DNA of 64,000 bases from Clytia hemisphaerica (lineage: Eukaryota; Cnidaria; Hydrozoa; Leptothecata; Clytiidae), in contig CACVBU010001120.1 in assembly GCA_902728285.1 (NCBI GenBank), forward strand, positions 682,001-746,000, read 5' to 3'. The notes beneath the pieces are model-generated. The model had not been told where the DNA came from. It did not search any database and worked only from the letters and a program-made list of their open reading frames with translations. Below, piece after piece: positions 1 through 11,837 of the stretch. Numbering within the stretch: the first letter of the stretch is position 1; each line of letters begins with the position of its first letter. The position numbers and the translations under genes were made by a program.

Positions 1-94
1 TTTCAATTTATTCAGAGAACTAGCTATGATTTTCACGCCGCCACGTCATTTTACCCGATGCCTTGAGTTCCCCTTTGTGAAGAAGCTCCAATAC

Positions 95-1005
95 CTTGGT
101 TTCAGCATCGTGTCCAGCTAAAGCAATTTTCATTAGTTCCACTCCTAATTCGTGTAATGTTTCACAAACTTCATCTATTACAGCTTGTTCCAAAGAACTG
201 TTGCCATAGAAACCAAGCTCTCTAGCAAGAAATCGACAAATAGCTTTTGATTGACAGATGACGTTATCATCCACCACTAAAGTCGGCAATTGGTGGAGTG
301 GAAATCTTTGAGCTGAAAAAACAAGTAAAAGTATTGAAACAAATCAATCCCATAATACAGTCTGTTGCTACTTTTCAGACTTAAGACAGACTTGAAGCCA
401 CAGAGCGGCTAGCTCGATGCTGTGTGGGGCTTCTCTTTCACTGCGTGATAGCGTAACTCTGTTTATACAGTGATTGCTTGATAGGACTATTTTTCGCTAT
501 TCTTGCGTAATCGTGATCGTAACGGGTGTCAAAACATTTTAGCAATGACAGAATGAAAAGAACACAACAGAAAAAAATCTGGGGGGAGCTCGATTCAAAA
601 AATGATGACGTGCGGCCCAAAATTAGGCCTTTGAAATCGGACCTTTACAGTGCAGAGAAAATTTAGCTAGATTTGAGTAAATTTGGGCGAAAAATTGACC
701 CTTAAGATGCATTTTCTCGAAAAAATTTGACCAATTTTTTGGCAATATCGTCAGATTTTCCAAATTTTAAACCTTTAGAGTGCACTTTGGGAAGCTTGGA
801 AAAGGGACCCTTAAGGGCCGCACGTACGGTCGTTTACCTTGAGTGCACCCCCTCCCCGGGCAAAAATATACATACCATTCGATTTGTTTTCCAGCCACTG
901 CTCTCGGGTCATATAATTGTCATTGAATTCAACTCCAGCAGCATGAAATATTAAGCTGATAGCATTGAAGTTTTTATTGAAGTGGTTCAAAGTATACTTC
1001 ACCAT
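95..1005 (-). CDS. Sigma-class glutathione S-transferase-like, 5' part, catalytic residues lost (runs off the left edge)
   Basis: Two exons are visible on the minus strand: 876-1005 (ATG at 1003-1005, donor GTATGT) and 95-312 (CAG acceptor, donor GTATTG). Later exons lie beyond base 1. Phases match the complete neighbour at 1898-7952, and exon 2 is 218 nt in both. Exon 2 encodes the second half of the thioredoxin-like domain, with the cis-proline region LPTLVVDD, the glutathione-binding QS pair and the start of the helical domain. Exon 1 is six bases shorter than the neighbour's. The catalytic tyrosine of sigma GSTs (LNYF) reads LNHF, and the GRAE motif after it is missing. The reading frame is otherwise open. 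Sigma GSTs conjugate glutathione or isomerise prostaglandin H2 in the cytosol. This copy probably cannot activate glutathione the usual way, so it is either a diverged non-enzymatic paralogue or an early pseudogene. Confidence 0.75.
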
Positions 1006-1897
1006 TTTGAAATTCTGGATTTATTTTTGTTTTCACTAAAATGCAAAATAAAAACAAAATACACAAATTTCAGTGAACATCTCCAGCGGAACAACCATAA
1101 AAGTGAGGAGGCTGAAGTCTCCCCAGTCTCCCCGCTTCCACCGGGCCTGGTGAATGTATAATACTTCACTCACACTAACCCTTGTACCAAGTAGTTAATT
1201 TTATAAATTTCCGAATATTGAATAAATTAGCTAGCGCTTTATGTATGAATCTTTAACATTTAAATTTTTTCCTCCCATCTCTTGCCTCGTTGAGGTATTT
1301 CAACCAACGTATTTAAAGGATCTGTGATTTTCCTCTATCAAACACTTTTGGAAAAAGCCCTTACATACGTTGCATTTTATTTTGTGGATACATCAAAATC
1401 AGGTTGTTATGTAATAGTTTAGCTAAGTCCACTATTGTTTTTTGTTAACATAAAATAAGAAAGTTCTTGAGATGACTTTGGACAAAATGAAATCTGATAT
1501 ATCCTTAAGTAATGTTTATTTTTGCATTTTGATTTTTTTGTCCCTCTCGCAATATTCATTACTTACAATTGATATAAAATAGTATAATGAACCGAATTTA
1601 GCATAAGTTTCATTTAACTAAATACAAGAGGTCCTGAAAGTGTACTTATCTGTACTTATTATAATTTACAAATGGAAGTGAACGGAATAAAAAGGCGGTA
1701 AAAAGTCAAAATATTATAAAGTAATATTATAATGAAACCATATCAAATTCGGACAATTTACTTGCTGACAAATGAATATACCTTTATAATTCAAAAAGTC
1801 TAGAGATAAATTAATTGGAAATGAAAATTACGTGCGATTAAAAATTTTCTAAAAATGAAATTAATAAAAGATGATACTAATAGTGTCAAATAGTGAA
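1006..1897. other. Spacer between the two GST genes
   Basis: AT-rich sequence with no exon I can recognise. It should hold the promoter and 5' UTR of the left GST and the 3' UTR of the right one, but I see no convincing core promoter. No long inverted repeat was found here. Confidence 0.5.
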
Positions 1898-4800
1898 TCA
1901 CTTTTTCTGTGTGTCCATGTATTTTTTGATCTTTTCAACGCCAAGTACTCGTTCACGAAGTGCTGAGATTTCTGGAAAATCCTTCAAATCTAATTCAATG
2001 AAAATCAAGATTCCAACCAGATTGAAATCAGCCAGGGAAAGCTTTAAAAGAAAACAAGCAACATGCTGAATGGACCTACCTGTTGATCAAAATCAGATAA
2101 AAGTAGGTGTTCTACATTTTACTATTGGTATTGAGCAAACACAATAAGTCTTAGAACAATGCAAAAATGTCTGATTTATTTTCTTTTATCATTGTGTAAA
2201 TTGGTCGTCTTTTTTTGAAAATTTTATGACGAAAAAAAATTTTCCGAGAAAAATTACTTCAGCCACATTTTAAGGTACCTTGCACTCTATCTTACTGTCA
2301 AAAATTTTGCACCAAGTCCAAAAAACCTTATTTTTAAGTAGTTTTTGGCCCAAATTTACCCCCAATTTTTTTTTCAAAATCGGGCTCCGTCACTTTTTAA
2401 GCATTGCTTTTTTGTATCATTGTGCAAAAAATGTAAAAAAAATAATAAGCCGATCCCGAGAAAAGCTGCTAACAGGAAAATGGTAAAACAGAATTTCCCC
2501 CAAAAAAGAAAATTCGTATTTTACGACGAAAAAAAATTTTCCGAGAAAAATTACTTCAGCCACATTTTAGGGTGCCTTGCACTCCATCTTTCTGCCAAAA
2601 ATCAGGGAAAACTAATGAAGCAATTTTGCACCAAGTCCAAAAAACCTTATTTTTAGGTAGTTTTTGGCCCAAATTTGCAAAAATCCGTATTTGAGGACAA
2701 AAAAAAATTTTCCGAGAAAAATTACTTCAGCCACATTTTAGGGTACCTTGCACTCTATCTTTCTGCCAAAAATCAAGAAAAACTAATGAAGCAATTTTGC
2801 ACAAAGTCCAAAAAACCTTATTTTTAGGTAGTTTTTGGCCCAAATTTGCCTCCCAAAAATTTTTTTCAAAAATCGGGCTCCGTCACTTTTCAGGCATTGC
2901 CATTTTGTATCATTGTGCAAAAAACTAAAAAAAACTAATGAGCCAATCCCGAGAAAAGCTTGTAACAGACGAACGGACAACGGTCAAATTAAAGGACCTC
3001 CCGGTAGGTCCAACAAAAATCATTTAAGATTTCAGTTTTGTTTCATATCAGACACATGTTTTATACCAGGCCGGCTTTCCTATGTTAATTTGTGTTCGAT
3101 TTCGTGTTGAATAAGCAAAAATTTGTTTTTCTTTCCCTCTGTCAGACTGATCTTGCTCCATATTCGTGTCAATTCAATGTGACAAAGCTTGTGAATTAAA
3201 ATTGACGAGTAGTAAGCAAACTATATTCGACGATGGTTAATTTTTTTGCCAATTTCATCATGAATATTTTTAGAGTACATTCCTAGCATGCTCAAAGAAT
3301 TATTGGGTCACACGCTCGATTCGGAAATAGGTAGCAAAAAATTGTAGGGTCAGCCCAATCAAGACAGACTTGACCAGTGAAATCCCGAGATTACCTTATT
3401 GGAACTAATTTTCGCGGTCGAAAAAAAATATCCGAAAAATTGCATTTCGCGGGTATTAATTTTCGCGGTTTTTTCCATTCTGGAATTTTTGCGGGTTTTA
3501 ATTTTCGCGGTTTTGCCTTTTTTTGGACAAATTTCTTTCATTTTCCTAGGGATTTTTCAAATTTTTCGATAAAATTGGAAAAAATTGTATTTCGCGGGAA
3601 TTAATTTTCGCGGTTTTCGACTCTCAAAATTTTTCGCGGGATCAAATTTTCGTGATTTCGACGAAAAACCGCGAAAAACGCTAAAATTAAAACCCGCGAA
3701 AATTAGTTCCAATAAGGTAATAACATCATCTCCAAAATGTAAAGATAGATTTTTAATGTCCTCAAATCTCCTGAAATCTCTCGGAATAGGGCCCTGCTGA
3801 CAGGGTAGTTGCGGCCAGAATCTTAAACGTTCATTTCCCGCGCGCAAGTTTTCTTAGCCCTCGAATTTCGCTTCGTCACATTAGAAGGCATGCGATTTTG
3901 AATTTCCCAATAATACCTTTTCTCCTGCGATAAAAGCTTTTCCATCGTTGTGTCGCTTCAAGGTTTTTGAAATGAATCCCATCAATAACTTGTATTTTTC
4001 TGAAGCGTAAAATTCTTCCAATTTTGTTTTCTAGAAAGGAACAATACCAGCTCTTTTAATGGGATTAAAATTTTACGGTTGAGCTCATCCGCGAAACTTA
4101 AGATTAGAATTCAATTCAAAAGTTTTTATTACCTTTTCACACCGGGTTAAAACGAAAATGGGAGTCAAATTCAAGGGCCAAAAAAATTAGCTTATCTATC
4201 AAAATTTTGTTGAAAACGTTCAATGTTTTTTTATATGTAAATCTACATCAAGGCCTTGAAAACCCGAGTTATGACGTCATAACTCGGTTTTTTCAGGTGC
4301 ACCTTAATTTTCCGAGTTAATTTTTTTACACAACCAAGTTGGTCAAACATACTGTCATAGACCTGCACAGCGTCACTTTCTTTAGGGAAATACCTCGTCC
4401 CCGTATATTCCAGGCTTTATTTACGTTACTGATTGACGCCGGTGAATACCCTGGTGTTGGCTGATGCGAGTTCCCCCTCTCAGTTAGGCTTCTGCTCATC
4501 CTCTAGCGAAAAAAGTTTCTTATAGAGGCTGCTTAATACTCGGTAGATCCTCTTTCCCAGAATATGCCGCTTTTCGCCGAATTTCGGCGAAAAAGCTATT
4601 TTAGCTGGCGAGTCCTTATGATGATGAATTTGTGAAGGAACTCTCCCCGTTACGGTTTAGATTTTTGATAGCCTGTAACAAACTAATAACAAATATTGTC
4701 ATTATTGATACCGATATTAAAAATGCACGTGTTAGTTTGATACAGGCTCGCTTGATTGTTCACATTTTGAATTCAACATGGCTGCCGAAGCGAAGTAGAG

Positions 4801-7800
4801 AATTTCTCTTTTTTGGAGTTTATTTTGGTTTTTGGAAGTTATAATTTAGAGTTAACAGCTTTGTATGTGCAAATTTATGTTCAGTTGTATCTATGGAATG
4901 CATTAAGGGAAAGTTGTGTCTCAGTGGCATGAAATAATGATTCAAATTAAGATTTTTTGTTTGTTTTGATTTTGGCTGATGTTTTGGTTACAAGATCTTG
5001 AAATTCTTTCAAGTTTCAACAAGTATTGTCGCTTTGGAGCCTACAATAAAGCAACAGGCATGTCAAATTTACTTTGTTCTTTGTTACAGAGCAAGATTCT
5101 TTGGTTTTCTGGAAGATTTCTTGTTTTCAAAGCTACTTTAAAAGGAGTTTAAAAAGTCAATTTTTTTGCAAGTTTTTTTCTCAAGTTTTAGCCATTGAAA
5201 ACTGACTCTGGACAAGAGTTTATACCTCTAGTTTGGCCTTGTTGGTATATCATTCCGCAAAGCATAAACCGTGCAGCTGTGATGGAATATTTCTCATATT
5301 TTTGTCGGTTTTGAGAACTTTGGAGAGATTGAGTTTTTGTTTTGGATTTTCGCAGACCCGACAGACTCAGTCAGGCTCAAATATTAGAGGATATGATTTC
5401 AGTTGATAGTTCTTAGATGTCTTGGTGATACATCTATAAATTGGAAGGAAACTTAATAAATTTTGTATAATATTTTTTCATTTTTAATGGTTTTAAGGTA
5501 CAAACTTTCTCTGATCTCAAAACCCATTTTAGAATGGTTTCTTCTTTCAATTTTTTTTTTAGTTTCTTTTCCTCAACAAGAGGAAAAAAACCTTATTCAA
5601 TACTATTATAGGGATGCAAGAGGATTTTTTCATTTATTAAGTTATTTTTTTAGAACAGAGTGCTTTCGTTTTAAGGCCTGTTTCCATCGATCGCGCGAGC
5701 GTGCACGCTAGGGCAAAATTTCCTAAAATAGCCTATTGACGTCACGAATTAAATTTTCTTGTACACAAAAGTGTACGCTCTTGTACGCTTTTGTGCTCTT
5801 TTCTACGCTGAAAATTTTCAACTTTTTTGAGCGTACAGGAGCGCACATCTCAATTGATAATTTTTAACCAATCAAGAAAGAGAAAAACTGCTGAGTAAAC
5901 AAAAAAATGTAAACATACAGATTGTGCATGTTTTTGATGGAAATCAAACGTTGATCGCGCGGAGTGTGCGGCCAAATCTACTTTAAGAATTTTGGCCTAG
6001 CGTGCACGTTCGCGCGATCGATGGAAACAGGCCTTTAAAGGATTCTTTGTTTTGATCTTTTCTCTGACTTCCTGTAAAATGTAATATTGAAGTCAGAAAG
6101 CTGATGTTTATAGAACTCAAATAACTAGGCTTTTTCATTAAACTGTTTTACACTTTTTCATAACATTTTTAATACAGACTCTCTTACTGTTATATAAAGT
6201 CAAAGTGAAGACAGAACATATTTTTTTATTATTTTCTGACTCGCCATATAAAACTCGTCCCTTTCCGTAGTAACTCGCCAAAAAAGATAAAATCGGCCAC
6301 CATAAGAGCCACCATAGCGGGAAGGCAAGCCGTACACTATTAAGTAAACCTATATAGGAGATATATCTATAGAGGTTTGCGAATCAAACTACCTCTCAGT
6401 AAGCATCAAAAAGCTGATAATACGCATAGAATGAGGTTGAATACCCCAAGTGCTACATATATTTGGAAAGCTCAATCATTCTACTTTTCGAATGCTGTGT
6501 CATAGAATTTTTTTAACAATCAAATAGAACGGAGTTTCCTCTGATGTAAACAATCCTCGAGTCCTCTCCTGAGCTAGCGTTTATGTCCTTCGAAGCCAAA
6601 AATCACCAAGTTCGAAAGTTGTAAGCCTGGAAGTATATTGTTATTACCTTAAGGCGAGAAATTTTCGCGGAGATTTATTTTCGCGAGGTAAAAAAAATTG
6701 CATTTCGCGGGTATTAATTTTCGCGAATGGATGCAAACAGAAAATTTCGCGGGTTTTCCATTCGAAAAATTAAGATGCACCTTAAAAAACCAAGTTATGT
6801 AACTCGAAAATTCGAGATGTACCTAAAATGACCGAGTTAAAATTAACTCGGAAAATTAGGGAGTACCTTAAAAAACTGAGTTATGACGTCAAAGCTTGGT
6901 TTTTTCATAACTCGGGTTTTCCAGGACTCGTCTGCATTTTTCAGATCTGATTTAAATTTTACCTACATTCTCGGGGTCTGGTGCTGTACAAAGCTATCTT
7001 GAATTTATCAAGGGTAGTCTAAATTCATTTTATTAATTCACAAAATAAGAGTTCAGTAGCTACCTTTGTTTCATCGTCGTATCCGGCAAATATAATTTTG
7101 ATCAGTTCCAAACCCAAATCATGCAATGTTTCACAAACTTCATCGATCACAGCCTGTTCCAGAGAATTGTTTCCATAGAAGCCAAGTTCCCTAGCAACAA
7201 ATCGACCGATAGCACTTGATTGACAGATAACGTTATCATCAACTTCCAAAGTTGGCATTTGATGGAGTGGAAATCTTCGAGCTAGAATTTGAAACAAACC
7301 AATCTTTAATGAAGGCTGACATTATCTTACAAAAACATAGAAGATAAGCGTGTGTACTCTGGAAGAAATAAAATGAGATGTCATACAAGCAGGTTCAAAG
7401 TTGAAGGGGTAGGCTAAGCAGAGAAGTGTACAGAGGTAGAAAAACAGCTCCTTGAAAACAATGAAAATAAGGCTCGTCATGTACCCTTAAGAGTGTTTGT
7501 TTCGGTTGATGGCGTCATCATTTGCTGGGTGCTTTATTCCACAGGAATGACAACTATATTTTTCTTTAATCCTTAGTGACTATAAATCTTTAGTCATCAC
7601 CATCAAAGCCATCAAACAGCTTTTGATTATTATTGAGCATTTATTATAAGAAACAGAACGAACAAAAAATAGTTTAACATAAAAGGTAATTAAAATTGAC
7701 ACATAAGAATGTAATGGGCTGATTGTAATATAATTTCTTCTCAAATACTGGCTCTCTGTCACATGCCAAGTCAATCACAAGATATGACTAAAAGATAGTG

Positions 7801-7952
7801 AATAGAGTGAACATACCATCTGTTTTATTTTCTAGCCATTCCTCTCTGGACATTCTGTTATCATTGAAGTCAACTCCAGCGGCATGAAACATCAACCTGA
7901 TTGCTTCTGCACGACCAGCTGTATCAAAGTAGTTCAATGTGTACTTCACCAT
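1898..7952 (-). CDS. Sigma-class glutathione S-transferase (hematopoietic prostaglandin D synthase-like), complete
   Basis: Four minus-strand exons join in frame: 7817-7952, 7064-7281, 3917-4030 and 1898-2041 (stop TGA at 1898-1900). Together they give 612 nt, or 203 residues, the usual sigma-GST length. The N-terminal thioredoxin-like domain has catalytic Tyr8 (LNYF), GRAE at 13-16, the cis-Pro segment MPTLEVDD at about 54-61 and the glutathione-binding QSSA at 66-69. The all-helical C-terminal domain ends in exon 4, with SLADFNLVG as the conserved N-capping/hydrophobic-core region. The enzyme should be a cytosolic dimer using glutathione in detoxification or prostanoid isomerisation; which one cannot be read from sequence. 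Introns 2 and 3 hold several transposons (2071-3012, 3394-3717, 5674-6035). A degenerate tandem paralogue lies just downstream on the same strand. Confidence 0.92.
2071..3012. mobile_element. Non-autonomous TIR element, TGGACCTACC family, copy 1
   Basis: Left end TGGACCTACC at 2071-2080 and its exact inverse GGTAGGTCCA at 3003-3012. The interior is built from repeated blocks: a block with TTTTCCGAGAAAAATTACTT recurs near 2236, 2535 and 2708, followed each time by a related TTGCACTC... segment and a TTTTTGGCCCAAATTT segment. There is no coding capacity; the 60-103 codon ORFs inside are repeat translations. The element lies in intron 3 of the GST gene. The same 10-bp ends bound the element at 59365-60740. 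I see no clear target-site duplication. Confidence 0.6.
3394..3717. mobile_element. MITE with TTCGCGG-rich inverted repeats, TA target site
   Basis: Arms start CCTTATTGGAACTAATTTTC on the left and are mirrored at 3698-3717, with TA dinucleotides directly outside both ends (3392-3393 and 3718-3719). The interior repeats TTTTCGCGG and GCGGGAATTAATTTTCGCGG-type motifs in both orientations. TA flanks suggest the Tc1/mariner superfamily. A related one-ended fragment lies near 6645-6730. The 60-96 codon ORFs here are by-products of the repeat. Confidence 0.65.
4264..4287. repeat. 24-bp perfect palindrome centred on TGACGTCA
   Basis: The sequence CCGAGTTATGAC and its inverse meet at 4275/4276, producing an intact TGACGTCA at the centre. 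Flanking sequence contains more ACTCGG/CCGAGT motifs, and a partial copy of the same repeat lies at about 6775-6915. It sits in intron 2 of the GST gene. It matches a CRE consensus by sequence, but its repeat context makes a transposon origin more likely. Confidence 0.4.
5674..6035. mobile_element. Non-autonomous TIR element, GGCCTGTTTCCATCGATCGC ends (hAT-like)
   Basis: Inverted arms of about 40 bp: AGGCCTGTTTCCATCGATCG at 5674 and the mirror image ending GGCCT at 6035. Both continue into GCGCGA(A/G)CGTGCACGCTAGG. The interior holds several copies of GTACGCT/GTGTACGC. Sequences just outside (TTTTAA and TTTAAAGG) look like a worn duplication but are not exact. The termini resemble hAT MITE ends. 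Located in intron 2 of the GST gene. Confidence 0.6.
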
Positions 7953-8475
7953 TATCGAATTTTGTGAATAATTTTTGTATTGACTAAAAATGAAAAAGTC
8001 GAAAGAACCGAAATCTTTGTATTATGTGCTCAAGGATCTTTGATGTGCTCACAATCACACTTTCAGATGAGTGATATAAATTTTAAAGCAGAAGTATTAA
8101 GTTTCATTTCAAATACAAGAAACGTTGCTACTTATAATTCAATAGGACTATATTTACATAAGTAACAATGACTATTTTCCATTCATATCTTAAAAGTATC
8201 GTTTACAACATTTTTCTCTGCACCGATTCATGCTATGGTATAAAATTAATTCACTGTAGGGGAAATTGTCAAACTGAAAAATGATTTTTAATTACGTGTT
8301 TTTTTATAAGCAAGTGTCTGCTCCTTGGTCAGGATCGCGTATGCTTAAACTTTCAAAGCATCCAGCCATTAGCAGGGGAAGTTTGTTCGATTTTCTAGGT
8401 CGTTCGGCTTTTTTAGTCAAAGCACTTGTTATACATTTTTGTAAAGTTAGGGGTAGGGAAATCAAAATAACATGG

Positions 8476-9358
8476 GTGCCAATTTCTTTTCGGACAAATA
8501 TGCCGGTCTCACCCGTCTCAGGCAAAACTAATAGGCTCAAAATTTAATGAAAACTTTAGCTTGAGAAAAGACCTTTGTATATTTCTGGAAAGCTCGTATA
8601 TGTGTGCTTAATTATAGGGGGACAACAATCAACAAAATGGGGGGGGGGGTCATAATTAAGTGCTATTGACCTGATTTTGCTACCCCGAGGAAAATGAAGG
8701 TTTTTGGTCAATTTTGGCACTTCGTAGAAGATTGATAAAATTGCAAAATGCCTACCCCTACAATTAAGCACACAAGAGAAGGTGATTTCAGTACCTAACT
8801 CAAGATATTGACCCTACAGAAACAGTGTTTTTCAGCCAGAAACAGCTATTTTGTCCACTTTTTGAAGCCCAATATCTCCAATGTTAGGTACAGAAATCAC
8901 CTTTACTCGCAATATACATGTTTTTTTTATAAGCATACAAAAACCCGAAAACAGGCTCAGAGATGCTTAGGCCGAAAGCTTAATAAGGCTGAAAAATGCC
9001 TGAGGGTATGCTTAAAATCTAAAGCATAAATTTAAGGAAATTATGAAAATCCGTGAAATTCCAACCAAAAAAATCCAAAATCAGAAAAAAAATATTTTTT
9101 GTAGGCTCAAGCAATGCTTGCCTTGCGATATGCTTAATTTTTCCCCATATCTGAGCCTAGATATGCTTATTAGTGCAATGCTTATAAAAAACATGTATTT
9201 CTAATCTTAATTTTTTGAGAGCTTTCCAAAAATACATATATAACAGGTCTATTGTCTCAAGCTAAAATTTTCATTAAATTTGGACTCTATTATTTTTACC
9301 CGAGACCGTCATATTTGTCCGAAAAACACGCCAAAGTGTCCAAAAGAAATTGGCACAA
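8476..9358. repeat. Inverted-repeat pair within the nest
   Basis: The block 8476-8600 (GTGCCAATTTCTTTT, CGGACAAATATG, ATTTAATGAAAA, TTTTAGCTTGAG) reappears inverted at about 9215-9358. The arms are diverged (roughly 80 percent by eye) and enclose the TA-flanked MITE at 8917-9195. A G-run of 10 (8640-8649) lies between the arms. Confidence 0.5.
8917..9195. mobile_element. MITE, CATG/CACG-T(n)-ATAAG family, copy 1
   Basis: Ends CATGTTTTTTTTATAAGCAT and its mirror ATGCTTATAAAAAACATG, with TA immediately outside both (8915-8916, 9196-9197). The interior is non-coding. Four other copies with the same terminus design are at 47237, 49631, 50166 and 56043. TA flanks and T-rich ends point to a Tc1/mariner-mobilised MITE. 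Confidence 0.7.
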
Positions 9359-9359
9359 A

Positions 9360-10946
9360 CTTTAGGCGTACAAACTTTCGCGAGGACGAAAATTCGCGAA
9401 ATTCACGACATTTACTTTCGCAAACAAGGCGTAAAATTGAGAATTTTCACATGAAAAAATGGCTTATAGGGGACAAATACTTTTTGAATTGGCTTGAAAC
9501 ACTTTTCCTTTGACTTATTAGTTTTTTTTAGCAGGCTAAAAAGTGCCATACAGTATATGGCCCCCAAAACGGAGGTTTTCATTCGAATGAAGATTCTGAG
9601 TTGTAGATTTATCAGAATTAAACGATTTTTGTTTATTTTGAAAGAATGATGGTTATAATTAAAAATAAGCATGTTTTTGCTGGTTTGAGACGGATTCAAA
9701 TTAACATATTTGCGTCTAAAGGAAATATTTTAACACCAAAATTGGATAAAAATTGCATATAACTCACTCTAGCTCCTTGGATATTGAAAATAAGTTATGA
9801 AAACGGGGTATAGGAAACTTTCTACACCTAATGCCGTTCAGAAAATGCAAATACATCTGTGACTTTAGAGGCTGGGGTAAAAGATATAGCATCTTGAAGG
9901 TCAACCAGTATTTTGGAGCCCTAGAATCAGCATTGACAAAACCGAAAATTCTAAATATGAGAAAAAGCAAAAAATCTTGGATTTCTATTCCTATCACCTT
10001 GAGTTAATAATTCATAACAAAAAAATTAACATTATATATAAAATTTTTTGCTGAATCAGCAAAGACGGCAAATTCTGTCATCTTTTTGCAAAATATAGGA
10101 GAAAATATCTTTAAAGCTTAAATATTTTCAGTATCAGTTAAGCTTTTTTTCTAAAATTTTCACAGCTTATTCCATACATGAATGGAACTATTTTCAAAAG
10201 AGATTTGTTTTCAAAAACTTGATTAAGACGTTGTTAAATCAAAATTGTCATTTTGAAAATTTCTAAATTTTCAGTTTGGACTTTGCAATATTGAAAATCT
10301 TGAAATATTTCATAAAAATCATAAATTTTACATCCATCGGGTCGTAAATTTAAGGGAAAACACAAATATGTTTATAGTTTTTCCCCCTATTACCACTGGG
10401 CTTAATAACTTGATTTTAACTACACCTCCGTTTTTGGGGCCCCAAACCTGCATTTTGACAACCAGGGGTATACTGTAAAACTTTTATCAAATAAATTTAT
10501 GCCCAAAACCCTCTAAATCGTATTTCAAAACTATGGTCAAAATTTTGTATTCATATCTTAAAGATATCTCGAGAAATCGCTAAAATTTCAAACCTCCGTT
10601 TTGGGGGCCATTAGAAAAAAGCTACCTATCTTTAAGCGATTGAAAAATATTGTTGAAATTGAAAATTTTGAAAAAGAACTTCCAGGAAAGAAAGTAGAGA
10701 TGTTAAAGGTTTTCATGTAGCAAAAATTTTTGCAAAATCTCTTTTCCTCTAGATTTGAGAGAAGTTTCAAATTTGATCGCCGTTTTTGGGGCCACATACT
10801 GTAAATGTTACAATTTATTCAAAGTTTGAAGTTTTACAGATTTTCTATTTTGTCAAGAATTTTTCGCGAGCATAAACTTCCGCGAATGACCCTTCCTAGA
10901 ATTTTCAAAGACATTTACTTTCTGCTCGCGAAAGTTTGTACGCCTA
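9360..10946. mobile_element. TIR element with CTTTAGGCGTACAAACTTTC ends
   Basis: CTTTAGGCGTACAAACTTTC at about 9362 is mirrored by GAAAGTTTGTACGCCTAAAG at about 10927-10946. A one-sided relative (GCGAAAGTTTGTACGCCTAA) lies near 23718-23738, next to the same ACTTTC(A/G)C-type motifs. The interior is interrupted by the 9549-10803 element. Confidence 0.5.
9549..10803. mobile_element. TIR element, TA-flanked, CAGTAT(A/G)TGGCCCC ends
   Basis: CAGTATATGGCCCCCAAAAC on the left (TA at 9549-9550) faces GGGGCCACATACTG on the right (TA at 10802-10803). Additional internal copies of CCTCCGTTTT-GGGGCC sit near 10425 and 10593, so more than one insertion or internal duplication may be present. Length 1.25 kb; no transposase frame. 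Confidence 0.6.
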
Positions 10947-11300
10947 AAGTATGTTATTTTGATTTCCCTACCCCTAACTTTACAAAAATGTATAACAAGT
11001 ACTTTGACTAAAAAAGTCGCACGATTTTACAGATCCCCCCCTGCTACATAGCCTATAGTCATTATATTTAACCCCAAGCCAAGTTTCTGCAAAATCTTAG
11101 AAATTTTGTAGACATTCGATTTTTTGGACACTTACCCCCCCTCCCCGAACATATTCATATTCACCCCTAAACAGAGCAGTTTTGCCCATACATTTGTAAA
11201 GCCCGAAGGGCTACTTAACCTCGGCACACTTTTCAGCAAAAGCACGATACTATAAGAACTCTTAATTATGTGATAAATCATCATGGATGACGAGAAAGAT

Positions 11301-11423
11301 GTACCAGAATTTTACCCCTTAATGCTACAAGGAAACACCAAGGAGGATAGATACGGGTGTCAATATTTGCCACAAGCGAAATACACAGCCCATTAAAAGA
11401 GGAAGTATATTTTAGAAGCAGCA
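11301..11423 (+). repeat. Isolated copy of the 192-bp satellite (about 123 bp)
   Basis: Matches the first two thirds of the tandem unit at 12599 (CCAGAATTTTACCCCTTAAT through AGTATATTTTAGAAGCAGCA) with a few differences. It lies just 3' of the RPS29 candidate last exon (minus strand). The 148-codon ORF beginning inside it shows no domain. Confidence 0.7.
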
Positions 11424-11837
11424 AAGGGAGATGTTGGAATCGAACAAGAAACAGATACAATTGCGTCGAGAGTCTGTTATTTCGGTCTAAATATCAAGTG
11501 TCATTTATGTACAGCATATTTGCACGTCATTCGACCAATCCAACAGCTTTCGTACATCAAATACATTTACTTGTACTGAAAAGAAAAATAAATAAATTAA
11601 GAAAGTGTAACCAGAAAAATAAAAGTACAAATCAAAACAAAAGTTTGATTGAAATGTCTCTTGCTTTCAGACGTAGAGTAGAGTTGAAAAATTTCCCAAA
11701 TCAAATACAAAAGAACTATCTGATCAAAAAAGCTAAAACTAAAGCACAGTCCGAATATCTGAAGGTGTTTTTATTCCAAACCGAGGGCTTTAAAGATTTT
11801 TGAAAGAAAAAACCAAGGAAATAGACCTTAGAGAAAT

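Larger units (their letters stand above)
8409..11016. mobile_element. Composite nest of inverted-repeat elements, outermost layer
   Basis: The stretch 8409-8474 (including GTAAAGTTAGGGGTAGGGAA) is mirrored at 10950-11016 (TTCCCTACCCCTAACTTTAC). Between these arms lie four further inverted-repeat layers, listed separately: 8476-9358, 8917-9195, 9360-10946 and 9549-10803. No transposase frame is visible, and ORFs of up to 95 codons are scattered without domain resemblance. The region lies between the GST cluster and RPS29. Confidence 0.55.

Noticed and set aside
11357-11803. 148-codon plus-strand ORF
   Set aside because: It begins inside a satellite copy, is Lys/Asn/Gln-rich low-complexity sequence, has no domain resemblance and overlaps the candidate 3' UTR of RPS29 on the other strand.
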